NCBI RefSeq assembly: GCF_037325665.1
Contig: NC_090261.1
Location: 34,417,973-34,481,972, forward strand
Reading direction: 5' to 3'
Origin: Littorina saxatilis
Lineage: Eukaryota > Mollusca > Gastropoda > Littorinimorpha > Littorinidae
Length of the DNA: 64,000 bases
A program made the translations under genes and the position numbers. Of this stretch, positions 34,529-45,700 are shown in pieces. Position 1 is the first letter of the stretch. Each line of letters begins with the position of its first letter. The notes beneath the pieces were generated by a model. That model saw nothing but the letters and a program-made list of their open reading frames with translations. It ran no database searches and was not told the origin of the DNA.

Positions 34529-36060
34529 AAAAATGACTACACGCTGTGTAAAATCTGCTCCAGTGCAAATGAAAATGCCAGTATCTGTCATAATTTCTGC
34601 CCCGCACGCATCGCTGACACCGCATGCGGAAAGCAGCAATGGCGTCTGCTATACGAACGAGACAGCTCTGGCTATGATGAGAGATTCAAACGTTATTTCT
34701 TGAGATTCTCAACAAAACAAATGAACCTGAACCACATGATCTAATCTTCATTAAAAAAAATAGAAAATAAACTAACAAGAGGCGCAAAACAATCATAAAA
34801 AACGAAAACTTCTTTTCACGTTGGACTGTACCTAGATCTACTCTACCCATGAATTTGCCACTTGGTTGCGTTTTTCTGACAGAAAGGCATTTTTTTTCGA
34901 ATTCATGACAAAATCATATTACTGGTTTAAGTTCTACACGCAAAATAGTAAAAATAGAGCCGTCGTAAAGCTCAAACTTACCTCAAAGGTTGTGATCACA
35001 TGTACCGTCTCGCACGTCTGTCGTCAACTTTGGCGCGGACACCGCAACAACAACGTTTTCCTGCGTCTAACCGCGTGCTCGATTGTACGAAAACACGTTT
35101 GCACCGTGTAACCCCCACAGGGACTCCCTTATATTCATGCGCGAATGGGTTGAAAGATCGCAAGTTTGCCAGAAAATAGTTCTGCAATGTGCTCACACGT
35201 ATCGCAAATTTTCGGACACCACTTGCAGATCTATCAGAACATCTCATTAAACTTGCTTTACAGACTCAACTTGAATCTCATTCAATCGCGATTAACGACA
35301 TCGAATATTTTACTATGTCAGAGTAGAATTATCCATCCCCTGAAACAGTATGCACAAGTTATGTTTGGGCATGGCGTTGAAGCTAAAAATAGGACACCAG
35401 GCGTGACGTGCGAGACGATTGTTTCTACATGGTCAAATGCAACCAAGTTATTATCAAAAGATCGTTTGGGCGCATCGGGCGGGTGAAATCAAATTCATAC
35501 ACAGGAATTTGCAACAATTGTAGAAAAATGTGTTATCAAATGGGTAAATTTGAGGCATGTGTATGTGCAGAGATAGCATGTCACACTTTCGAATGGAAAA
35601 AAGTGGCGATTTCAGAGCTTCTGCAGTGCAAAGCAAATCACAGAATTTACAAACGCTTTAGTTCTTGTTCACACTGTTGCTCCAAATAACACTGAAGACA
35701 ACAAAACACATAAAAATAAAGGAAAGTAATTATGTTGTTGTTTATTTAAATGTTTTTGTACGCTGTCCCGACTGACCAGTTTCCAGGAGAGTGACCCAAC
35801 TGCAGACGTTTGTTTTTCACACATGCACACACACAAAAGACATGTTATTACTCGTTTATTTTACAGCAATAGGTGTAGAACAAAACTGCAAGAAATATCA
35901 GGCAATTAATTATACCAATATCAAGGTAAAGTCACTGCTGTTTTAAGCACTTTTGCCTTTCACATGTTTCTCAACAGTTTACCTGCAAGTGAATATGAGT
36001 TTGGGAAGTAAATGTAATAACTATTCTCTCACATGTTCAACTCTTGACAAGCAAACCCAC
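34529..36060. other. Stretch with short open frames, no gene called
   Basis: Two plus-strand open stretches are Cys-containing (34545-34741 with YTLCKICSSANENASICHNF; 35408-35689 with CNNCRKMCYQMGKFEACVCA). Neither has a recognised domain or clear splice context. A CG-rich patch at about 35000-35130 followed on the minus strand by TTTGAG|GTAAGT (near 34982) could be a promoter and 5' UTR exon. Confidence 0.3.
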
Positions 36061-36061
36061 A

Positions 36062-36437
36062 CTTTCTTTCTTTACTTTCTTTATTTGGTGTTTAACGTCG
36101 TTTTCAACCACGAAGGTTATATCGCGACGGGGAAAGGGGGGGAGATGGGATAGAGCCACTTATTAATTGTTTCTTGTTCACAAAAGCACTAATCAAAAAA
36201 TTGCTCCAGGGGCTTGCAACATAGTACAATATATTACCTTACTGGGAGAATGCAAGTTTCCAGTACAAAGGACTTAACATTTCTTACATACTGCTTGACT
36301 AAAATCTTTACAAACATTGACTATATTCTATACAAGAAACACTTAAGGGTAAAAGGAGAAACTGAATCCGTTAGTCGCCTCTTACGACATGCTGGGGAGC
36401 ATCGGGTAAATTCTTCCCCCTAACCCGCGGGGGGTAG
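36062..36437 (-). mobile_element. SINE-like repeat, minus strand
   Basis: Its minus-strand tail is GAAAACGACGTTAAACACCA followed by AATAAAGAAAGTAAAG. The other end has GCGGGTTAGGGGGAAG and TCGTAAGAGGCGACTAAC, a body I associate with molluscan SINEs. A related tail lies at 7535-7575. Confidence 0.55.
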
Positions 36438-37079
36438 CAAATCCACACGCAGCTGCACGGTTTTCCTTTGAGAAACATGGGTCCGCACGGCCCCACAATG
36501 TTTGTAGTCTAAATTTGACCTTTTTTAATTTCTTCTCGCTGAAATGTTAGGACATAAAGAGCTTTTTAGGTGCCTGAGGCATTCTTAAAAGCTCATTAAA
36601 AAATTCCAACTAGTTTCAGAGATATTTGCAATTAAACACCCTTCTGGGTCCAAACGGACCCACCACCGGCGAAGGTTAAATAACATTCAAAACGCTTGTT
36701 CATCATGAGTTCCATCTCACTGTAACAGTACCTTTACCTTGAGAACCTGAAAAAGCAACAACTTGATATTCCGTATAAGCCCCTCATCATATCACCACAC
36801 ACACAAACACACATTTCAAAAAAAGCATTTCATTCTAGGCTTGCTGATGCATTTATGAACTGTGCACACACAACAGAATAGGTCAGGTTCAAACACCTGG
36901 CAAGATCCAACAGAGACCCCCCCCTAAACAATTCTTTGAGCGCGCATGCCACATGCTTCATCTGAGAAAACTGCTACCGGAATAATTTACTGTCCCTTGC
37001 ATTTCTCTATGGCACATGGTTTTTAACACCAGCAGCAAATTTGTTCAGTCTGCAACATTTCTCAAGAAAAGCATCAGGC

Positions 37080-37085
37080 TTTATT
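37080..37085 (-). promoter_or_regulatory. DMAC2 poly(A) signal
   Basis: TTTATT on the plus strand is AATAAA on the minus strand, about 92 bp after the DMAC2 stop codon. Confidence 0.6.
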
Positions 37086-37176
37086 TTTGTTTTTCGACTC
37101 AAGTCGTTCACCCAACATCAACACACAGTCACCAGCAAATGTCAACTTGTCATCATAATCAAACAGATGGCTTCTG

Positions 37177-40100
37177 TCAGGATTGCGATTTGTGAAGATG
37201 AACAATTTCACACGGCGATTCACTAGAGCCTTCCGTCGGTAGGTTCTGACTTTCAATAATGGCATCCATCCTCTGTGACAAATGGCCGATCGAGTCCTCG
37301 CTGGGAGGCTTGAGCTGTTCCTCATTCACTCCGAAGATGGTGCACTCTGGGAGACCCTCTTCAAGAAGAAGAACCATCAGCCCCATGTTCTGCACTAATG
37401 ACAGGCCACTCAAATTGAGGCCCGTGAGCTTCCTGCACAATTTAGTTGTGTGTAAGTCTTAACAATAAACAAAGAATTAACAACAACAAAAGAGGATAAC
37501 AAATAAGAAGGGACTGAATGTGAAAAACTCAAGGAAGTGTGCTCATCTATATCTTTTCTGATTTTTACAAACATTTCTTTAAATTGGTGAACTTCTAAAG
37601 TTACAACCATTTCTCGCTTTGAAAAACACCCAACTGTTCCAGCTAGTTAGTCTAGTAACAAATAATTACAATGACTTATTTCTTCAGCACTGAACAACAT
37701 GGCTTTGTTTACTCCATGTCACTATTTGGATGCAGCCTTGATATTTGCAATAACTTTATCTGCATGACATTCCTGTCTAGAAAAAAATTGCAATAGATCT
37801 ACAACTTAGTGTGGCGCAGTAGAGCGGTCAGATGATTGAAGCCAGCACATCCGCAGAGCGTTACCTTCAACAGTTCTACATGTAGATGGAAACTGTACAC
37901 TTACTTGAGGCCATACAGACAAGCCAGTCCATTTTCTGTCACTTCCCAGCAGTCACTTATGTCCAGAAACTCCAGGGTATCTTGAAACTGATACAGCCTT
38001 GCTAATGACCAGTTGTCAAAGTTCCGACACTTGCTGAACTTCAGGTAGCGCAGGTGTTCCAAATCAACTGCAAAATACAATGAAACCCTCCTTTTTAAGA
38101 CCCACCCATTTTAAGACTTCTCCCTTTTTAAGACATTGAATTTTTTTAGATCTGTTCATAACGTCTGTAAATTTACCCCCATTTTAAGATTCCCTCATTT
38201 TTAAGACCCAATTTTCTCAGATTTGTGTACTTCCCAGCAGTCACTTATGTCCAGAAAAGGGAGGTTCTACTGTCCAATGTGGAACGACTACCTTTCTTCA
38301 ATATTATCAGTGTGCAACAGCTTGGGGGGGAAAAAACTTGTCAAACACATGTTAACTTCTGGTTTTTCATTGATTAAAAATAAAATTGTTGCAACACCCA
38401 TACTTCACAACAAAACCACCCAAATAAACAAAGCCTGAATAAACACTACAAAACGGCAAACAAATCTGCCCTTACAATTTGTTCCGGAAGCAGCAAATTA
38501 CATGGCTCCAACATACCTAAATTCCAAAAAGTTGCTCTCTTATCGTCAAAGAGAACCTGGGATCCACACATTCTGGAAGCATGTTTAAGCACCTGAGTTA
38601 CTCAGATTTAAAATCTAGACTTACTCATGTTTTCAAAGGCAACATAGGACCACTGCATTCCAGAAGCGTCGACGGCCTCAAGGTGCATGCCAGGTACGTA
38701 CTGGCTGGGTAGGTACATGTTTCCCTCCTTGTCTTTCTTGAACCAGGTGTTGCGACCATGAAACTTCACCTTGGCGCCTCTTTTGACCAGAAAGTGGGCC
38801 GCTGCTAAATCAGGACCCAGAACTCTGTATCGTTCTGAGACAAACCTTAGGGAATGGAAAGTTGATGCAGACTTAAACACAGTGTAAAGAACAATCTGTT
38901 TTTAATTCTTAGTTATTAAATCATACCAAATTGTTATAGTTTTCTTAGATTTATTGAATTAAATAAAGGATTAGAAGAGGTGATGGAAAGTGGCAGTTGG
39001 GTTTGAGAAAAACGCAGTACCGTTGTTTTTTTTTAGTGTTACAAATATATATATCATATATATATGTTAATGTCCTTGTTTCATGTTTTTTCTTTTAGCG
39101 GCAAGCATTTCAATTTTCATTTATGTTCTGTACCTATATGAAGCTCTTTTTCTCCATGTGATCTGAGAACGTCTGAAGCTTAAATACTAGCTTATTCTGT
39201 GTTTTCAATAACACTTAACAGAAACCTGTTCCGCAATAAGTGTTTTTTCCCTCTTTTTACATTTAGTCAAGTTTTGACTAAATGTTTTAACATAGAGGGG
39301 GAATCGAGACGAGGGTCGTTGTGTATGTGCGTCTGTCTGTGTGTGTGTGTGTGTAGAGCGATTCAGACTAAACTACTGGACCGATCTTTATGAAATTTGA
39401 CATGAGAGTTCCTGGGTATGAAATCCCCGAACGTTTTTTTCATTTTTTTGATAAATGTCTTTGATGACGTCATATCCGGCTTTTCGTGAAAGTTGAGGCG
39501 GCACTGTCACGCCCTCATTTTTCAACCAAATTGGTTGAAATTTTGGTCAAGTAATCTTCGACGAAGCCCGGGGTTCGGTATTGCATTTCAGCTTGGTGGC
39601 TTAAAAATTAATTAATGACTTTGGTCATTAAAAATCTGAAAATTGTAAAAAAAATAAAAATTTTCAAAACGATCCAAATTTACGTTTATCTTATTCTCCA
39701 TCATTTGCTGATTCCAAAAACATATAAATATGTTATATTCGGATTAAAAACAAGCTCTGAAAATTAAATATATAAAAATTATTATCAAAATTAAATTGTC
39801 CAAATCAATTTAAAAACACTTTCATCTTATTCCTTGTCGGTTCCTGATTCCAAAAACATATAGATATGATATGTTTGGATTAAAAACACGCTCAGAAAGT
39901 TAAAACAAAGAGAGGTACAGAAAAGCGTGCTATCCTTCTTAGCGCAACTGCTACCCCGCTCTTCTTGTCAATTTCACTGCCTTTGCCATGAGCGGTGGAC
40001 TGACGATGCTACGAGTCTACGGTCTTGCTGAAAAATGGCATTGCGTTCAGTTTCATTCTGTGAGTTCGACAGCTACTTGACTAAATATTGTATTTTCGCC

Positions 40101-42547
40101 TTACGCGACTTGTTACATTTAGTCAAGTTTTGACTAAATGTTTTAACATAGAGGGGGAATCGAGACGAGGGTCGTTGTGTGTGTGTGTGTCTGTGTGTGT
40201 GTGTAGAGGGATTCAGAGTAAACTACTGGACCAATCTTTATGAAATTTGACATGAGAGTTCCTGGGTATGATATCCCCAGACGTATTTTTCATTTTTTGG
40301 ATAAATGTCTTTGATGACGTCATATCCGGCTTTTTGTAAAAGTTGAGGCGGCACTGTCACACCCTCATTTTTCAATCAAATTGATTGAAATTTTGGCCAA
40401 GCAATCTTCGACGAAGGCCGGACTTTGGTATTGCATTTCAGCTTGGAGGCTTAAAAATTAATTAATGACTTTGGCAATTAAAAATCTGAAAAAACTAATT
40501 AAAATTATTTTTGTACAAAACGATCCAAAATAGTTTCATCTTATTCTTCATCATTTTCTGATTCCAAAAAACATAAAAATATGTTATTATATTTGGATTA
40601 AAGACAAGCTCTGAAAAAAAAAAAAAATTATGATTAAAATAAAATGTCCGAAATGGATTTAAAAACAATTTAAACTTATTCCTTGTCGGTTCCTGATTCC
40701 AAAAACATATAGATATATATGTTTGGATTAAAAACACGCTCAGAAAGTTAAAACGAAGAGAGGTACAGAAAAGCGTGCTATTCCGCTCAGCGCGACCATT
40801 ACCGCACTATTCTGGCTTGTCGATTTCACTGCCTTTGCCACGAAACTACGAGTATGCGGTCTTGGTGAAAAAATGCAGTGCGTTCAGTTTTATTCTGTGA
40901 GTTCGACAGCTTGACTAAATGTAGTAATTTCGCTTTACGCGACTTGTTTTCTTTTGTCATCCTCACCATCCAGTGATATTATGAAATATTTTAGTCTCTT
41001 AGTAAACGGATTCGTACAATCATGCATCTATTTCATTAACTTCTACTTCATCTTTTTGGTTGCCTTACTTGTGATCTTCTTTCACAGCCCTCCATCTTGA
41101 TTTGTCCATGTACTCCATGATGCCCCGCTTACTGAGATCATAGTTTTGCGTCAGCATGGTGATTATTTCCCTTGGAATTCCTTCTCTTGATGAATATTGC
41201 CATTCTGTCCGTCTCTGCATAACCATGGGTATGAAGTTTGTATGACGCTGAAAAAAATTGAAAGTTGATACATGTACATGTATTATAATTTATATATACG
41301 GTTTGTAAGGATTGTATTGTAAGGCCAAAAAGAAAAATATGTCTGTTTCCGGTAACATCGCCGAAAAAAAATAGGGTCGGTCGGTCGTTTTTTATTTTAA
41401 TTTTTTTTTTAAAACTTTTTTCTTACGTTTTGTTAACGTCTTTTTACGTTTTTATTTTTATTTTTTTTAAACGCTTCCTTAGTTTACGTACAATTATTTA
41501 GCACATGTTTTTGACCTAGATATATTGAAACTAAATAAAGTATACTTGACTTCATATTTTTTGGTTTTTTGTTTTTGTGTGTGCGAAAAGCGAAAAAACC
41601 TTTAAGGTCGGCGCTTAAAAATAGGGTCGGTCGGGTTACCGGAAACAGACATATTTTTCTTTTTGGCCTAATAAGTGTTGGTCCTACTCTAAGTAATTGA
41701 TTATTTGTCTCTGGCTTCTCTTGCAGTAAAATGAATAAGTTCACAAATGCAGATTTCCTGAAAATGCTTATGATGAACAGATTTGCAGTTCACAAGCATA
41801 AATCATAAATTCTCATTCCCTAACAGTGACACTGACAAACAAAACATGAAACAAAACAAAAAAAACATCAAGTGAATTATACAGTTTAGCAAGATCTTTT
41901 CTTTGCACAATAGCAAGTTCATCCTAATGATAACCCTGAAAAGGTGTCTGCACTTGCCAGGCAACACTTCGGTTTTGCATACCTTAAAAATGAATAATAC
42001 ATGGTATTAAAAATATGTTTAGACAAGAGCATATCAGTAACTGAGTAAGCTCTAGGCAGGGCTGGACCTAGTGTATGACAGGGAGGGGCTTCTGAATAAG
42101 GCAGCGGTACAGTTGCTGTACTGTAGTATTTGATTTTGAAAGGGGTATTTTGGGTCTCTCCTTGAGAAAAAAAGGTACATTTGCCAGGTAAAGGGGCGGG
42201 GCTCCCGGAATCCAGGACCCCCTCCCTCCCCTCCCTCCCCCCCCCTTAGTTCCAGTCCTGCGTGTAGCACTTGTTAGCACACGACATTTGCTTTGAGGAT
42301 AGATGATACTGCCTTGCAAAGTTTCTCACTGCCACTGGGCCGGGTGTCCGGTCACAGGCAGAAGGTATCGTCCACTGGACTACTACTATCACAGAAATAG
42401 TTTCTGTGATAGTAGTCCAGTGGACGATACCTTCCGCCTGTGGTCCGGTTCAGAGTTCTTTACGTACTACACCGGGACTGGAATAACATTTACCTGCATC
42501 GACTGCATAATGCAGCCTCCCAGTCTGGCGCACCTGATCCCATTCAT
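37177..42547 (-). CDS. DMAC2: Distal membrane-arm assembly component 2 (DMAC2/ATP5SL), 5 exons, complete
   Basis: Leucine-rich mitochondrial protein needed in vertebrates for assembly of the distal membrane arm of complex I. Exons (minus strand): 42547-42494, 41247-41069, 38824-38625, 38067-37905, 37432-37177; 852 nt, 283 aa, phases 0-2-1-2. The first exon encodes a basic presequence (MNGIRCARLGGCIMQSMQ). Then come IITMLTQNYDLSKRGIMEYM, GPDLAAAHFLVKRGAKVKFH, HLEAVDASGMQWSYVAFENM, leucine-rich repeats (HLRYLKFSKCRNFDNWSLAR, TLEFLDISDCWEVTENGLAC, LTGLNLSGLS) and a polar tail. Order and spacing match human DMAC2. Exon 3 has two AGs ten bases apart; only the downstream one (38824) keeps the frame. 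Exon 4 starts 9 bp from a mariner-type MITE. Head-to-head with DMAC2L. Confidence 0.9.
38076..38271. mobile_element. Mariner-type MITE abutting DMAC2 exon 4, with a copied exon segment
   Basis: The ends are TACAATGAAACCCTCC and GGGAGGTTCTACTG, with CTTTTTAAGACC motifs inside. The 29 bp at 38229-38257 are identical to exon 4 at 37941-37969. On the transcribed strand its TTTCATTGTA end forms part of the pyrimidine tract of the exon 4 acceptor. Confidence 0.7.
39259..40114 (+). mobile_element. Family A HINE-like element, copy 4 (first of a tandem pair)
   Basis: Full-length copy starting ACATTTAGTCAAG after CTCTTTTT and ending GCGACTTGTT. Base 40115 is the first base of the next copy. The abutting pair defines the element's ends precisely. 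Confidence 0.85.
40115..40948 (+). mobile_element. Family A HINE-like element, copy 5 (second of a tandem pair)
   Basis: Same structure as copy 4, ending TACGCGACTTGTT before TTCTTTTG. It lies in DMAC2 intron 2, antisense to that gene. Confidence 0.85.
41321..41669. mobile_element. MITE with AGGCCAAAAAG ends (CGACCCTA family)
   Basis: Long inverted ends: AAGGCCAAAAAGAAAAATAT with TGTCTGTTTCCGGTAAC following, and the reverse complement at 41635-41669. Inner AAATAGGGTCGGTCGG blocks match those at 7601-7830. It lies in DMAC2 intron 1. Confidence 0.75.
42057..42261. mobile_element. Small TIR element in DMAC2 intron 1
   Basis: CAGGGCTGGACCTAG at the left and TAGTTCCAGTCCTG at the right are imperfect inverted ends. 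The interior is G/C-rich with CTCCTTGAGAAAAAAAGG, similar to 44290-44315. Probably a hAT-type MITE; no target duplication is clear. Confidence 0.45.
42353..42442. repeat. Near-perfect palindrome in DMAC2 intron 1
   Basis: The arms CACAGGCAGAAGGTATCGTC and GACGATACCTTCCGCCTGTG extend to about 43 bp each, with a tiny loop and one 3-bp length difference. A third copy of the arm lies at 63807-63840. It is about 50 bp beyond the DMAC2 exon 1 donor. Confidence 0.85.
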
Positions 42548-42710
42548 CGTGCAACTAATTTTGTCGCGGCACACGACAATACAACAGTGGGATCTTTAAG
42601 CAAACACTGTGCCCTCCAAGTGTTTCACATGTGGAACTCTTCAGCTTGGAGTCGAGGAATGTGCACTATTATATCTTTGTCTCTTCTAACTCAGAAGAGC
42701 TCTCCAAGGA
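42548..42710. promoter_or_regulatory. Bidirectional promoter region between DMAC2 and DMAC2L
   Basis: Only 163 bp separate the two start codons, so promoter and 5' leaders must overlap. It includes GTCGCGGCACACGAC. I see no clear TATA box. Divergent housekeeping promoters commonly look like this; the promoter role is inferred from the gene geometry. Confidence 0.65.
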
Positions 42711-45700
42711 ATGATGGCGCTGTCTGCATTTTCGGTATGAGATTGATGGGTTGTGCGTGAAATAGTATCCAAGTACAGTATCAGTTGTGTGCAGAACAAG
42801 GATCAACAGTGTTCGTGTGTTTGCTTTGTTTTATGAGAGCTATTGAAGAAGGCACGGGCACTAAGAATTTCAATGCGCAATTAAATACAAGGTCAGGGAA
42901 TGCGTAAACAAGATGGAAAGTAGACGCACAGACAGCTGAGCTTGGTACGCACGTTACTACTATGACCAGGAGTGTTTTGCTTTTTCCTTGCTTTTTCTAC
43001 ACACACACACAGTGTCACACATGCCCACACACACACATAAACAAATGTGCACGCTCTTACTCACTTAGTCTTAGAGGGCCCCAAAGGGTTTAAAATCGTG
43101 ATCGTGATTGGCGGCGTTTTTGGCTCACGTAAGTGTAGCCTATGCGATCGTAACTTTGTCTGTCTGTGCGTTTGTGCGTGTGTGTGTGCGTGTGTGTGTG
43201 TGTTTGTGCGTGTGTATGTCTGTGGTAGAAACTTTAACATTTCCGAGTCTATGTGTGAGTGGTTATCCAAGACTATGGATAAAGCTCGCATAAGATTACG
43301 TCACGGTCAAAAGTGTTTGACGTCAATTAATGCATCATGACGGCATGCCTCCCTGTAGTCTTTCTCTCTCGCGTGGTGTGTGTGGTCTCGGTCATTGTTA
43401 TTTTGAGCGGGCCGAGACTATTTGGCAGTCGTGTCCCTGTAAGTAGGCTACATGCAGACAGACAGATCTAGATCTAGTGTCTCTCTTTCTTGCACAGTGT
43501 CACCTAAGCTTACTGTGTGTGTGGGTGTGTATGTGTGACGGAGTGATTGAGTTTGTGTTACTGTTTGTCGATTTCTTACGTGAGCCTTGAAGGCTTCGCC
43601 TCTTGTTTGACCTTTCTGTGACCGTGATTGCCGAAATTTCCATTTCTGTGATCGTGATGGGACTTTGCCCGTGATCCGTGATGACAAAAAAATCAAGTCT
43701 CGTGATCGTGATCGTCATTTGTTTTCGTGATCGTGATGGGCATTATTGCAAAGCATTTTATTTTCAACGTACATTTTTCACAGCTGTATCACTCAATGAT
43801 CCTCTATTCGTCAAGGAGCCAATCCCGATTGAAGGGAAGCAACAACACATTCAGAAATAAGATTTTGACAGCGATTGCTTCCCTTTAAGAGAACCAATCA
43901 CACAAAAAAGAGATCGAATCAGAAGGCGAATTACAAAAGTCTGCCAAACTTCATCCAATGGAAGGGCTTCGTGCTAAAGTTTTGAGTGCATTCAGTCAAA
44001 TTCGAATTCGAAGATCAAAAATGGCGTGCAGCGGTACTGTCATCGAACTTCTGTTATATTTTGTGGATTCAAGCTAGACCAAAGCAGGCCGCGAGAATGC
44101 CTTCCTTGGTGGAAAGGTCAGGCTACGGGTCCGTCTTTCCGAAGACAAAATGTCAAGGTATGTTGATCTATCAGGGCGGACTAGGTAAGTACTAGGGGGA
44201 GGGGTTACAGATGCGGGTCCAGGGGGCTAAGCCCCTTGGTGGGGGTTGCCCCCTTGAAGCTGAACGGTTTTTGATGTTTCTGGAGGGAAAGGAAGCCTCT
44301 CCTTGAACGAAAAAGGTAAATTCGACAGCAAGCTGTATAGGCAATGAAGAAGAATTGAGATTGTGAGGACTCATACTTTTCATCACAAAAATCGTTGAAG
44401 AAAAATGTCTTTCAAAAGGGGGTGAGAGGTGCGATTTCTCCTCGGATTTCATGATGATCCAGATGCAACCCCCCACACGTGACACGTGCTTTCTGTACCT
44501 GCAACTTTTACCGTGACCGTGATTTGCCACTGGTGTTCGTGATCGTGAAAACAAAAATCAAGGTAACTGTGATCGTGAAAGCTAAAATTTCCCTTCCCGT
44601 GATCGTGATGATACCCCCCCTTTGGGGCCCTCCACTAACACACTCACTCACAGATACTCACTTTATTGTGTTTTCTACTTATCTTTCATTTCACTTTCAG
44701 CGCCATGCCTCCATCTTCAGAGCCCACAGCTGTAGTTTTGTCAAAAATGTCAATGTCTGCTCAAGACAGCCACCAGTCAGACATTTCTGGGCCTGGCTGA
44801 ATTCTGTTTTTAACCAGTAAGTAAAGTTCTTTACGGTTAGGCCAAAAAAAAAAGTTGTATGTTTCTGGTCACCCGACCCTACCTAGTTTTTTCCCGCCGA
44901 CCCTAGACTTTTTTTAATTGCATTTAAAACAAAAAAAACAAAAAAAAAGCAAAAAACGAAAGTAACAGACGGCAGACAACACAAGGGGGATAACCCCGCA
45001 TCCCTTTTGTCTCATTTGTTGAGTCACTTGAGAAAAAGTGACTCTATGTAATCGGTCAGTGTTAGTCTGTCCGTCCGGCCGGCCGTCCGTAGACACCACC
45101 TTAACGTTGGACTTTTCTCGGAAACTATCAAAGCGATCGGGCTCATATTTTGTTTAGTCGTGACCTCCAATGACCTCTACACTTTAACGATGGTTTCGTT
45201 GACCTTTGACCTTTTTCAAGGTCACAGGTCAGCGTCAAAGGAAAAATTAGACATTTTATATCTTTGACAAAGTTCATCGGATGTGATTGAAACTTTGTAG
45301 GATTATTCTTTACATCAAAGTATTTACATCTGTAGCCTTTTACGAACGTTATCAGAAAAACAAGGGAGATAACTAGCCTTTTCTGTTCGGCAACACACAA
45401 CTTAACGTTGGGCTTTTCTCGGAAACTATAAAAGTGACCGGGCTCAAATTTTATGTGAACGTAACTCATTGTGTTGTGAATAGCAATTTCTTCCTGTCCA
45501 TCTGATGCCTCATATAATATTCAGAACTGCGAAAGTGACTCGATCGAGCGTTTGCTCTTCTTGTTTTGTAATGTGTTGTCTTTCTCTTTGTATAGTAAGT
45601 CCAGTCTCTTTGCGTCACTGTATAGTTATTTTCTAGTTCTACCCTGACCAACAACAAAAAACCCAAAAAAAACAAAAACCCTACCTACCTACCCTATTTT

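Noticed and set aside
34545-35689. Cys-rich plus-strand open stretches as genes
   Set aside because: No recognised domain, no matching splice sites or partner exons, and lengths near chance; kept only as a note.
38825-38834. Upstream AG (exon from 38834) as the DMAC2 exon 3 acceptor
   Set aside because: It has the better pyrimidine tract but puts exon 3 out of frame with exon 2; the AG ten bases downstream preserves the frame and the DMAC2L-like phase pattern.
43986-44195. Open stretch with a GTAAGT donor at 44185 as DMAC2L exon 1
   Set aside because: Joined to the exon at 44701 it gives the wrong phase and an early stop. It also lies inside a TIR element. The short exon at 42711-42734 fits in phase and yields a plausible presequence.
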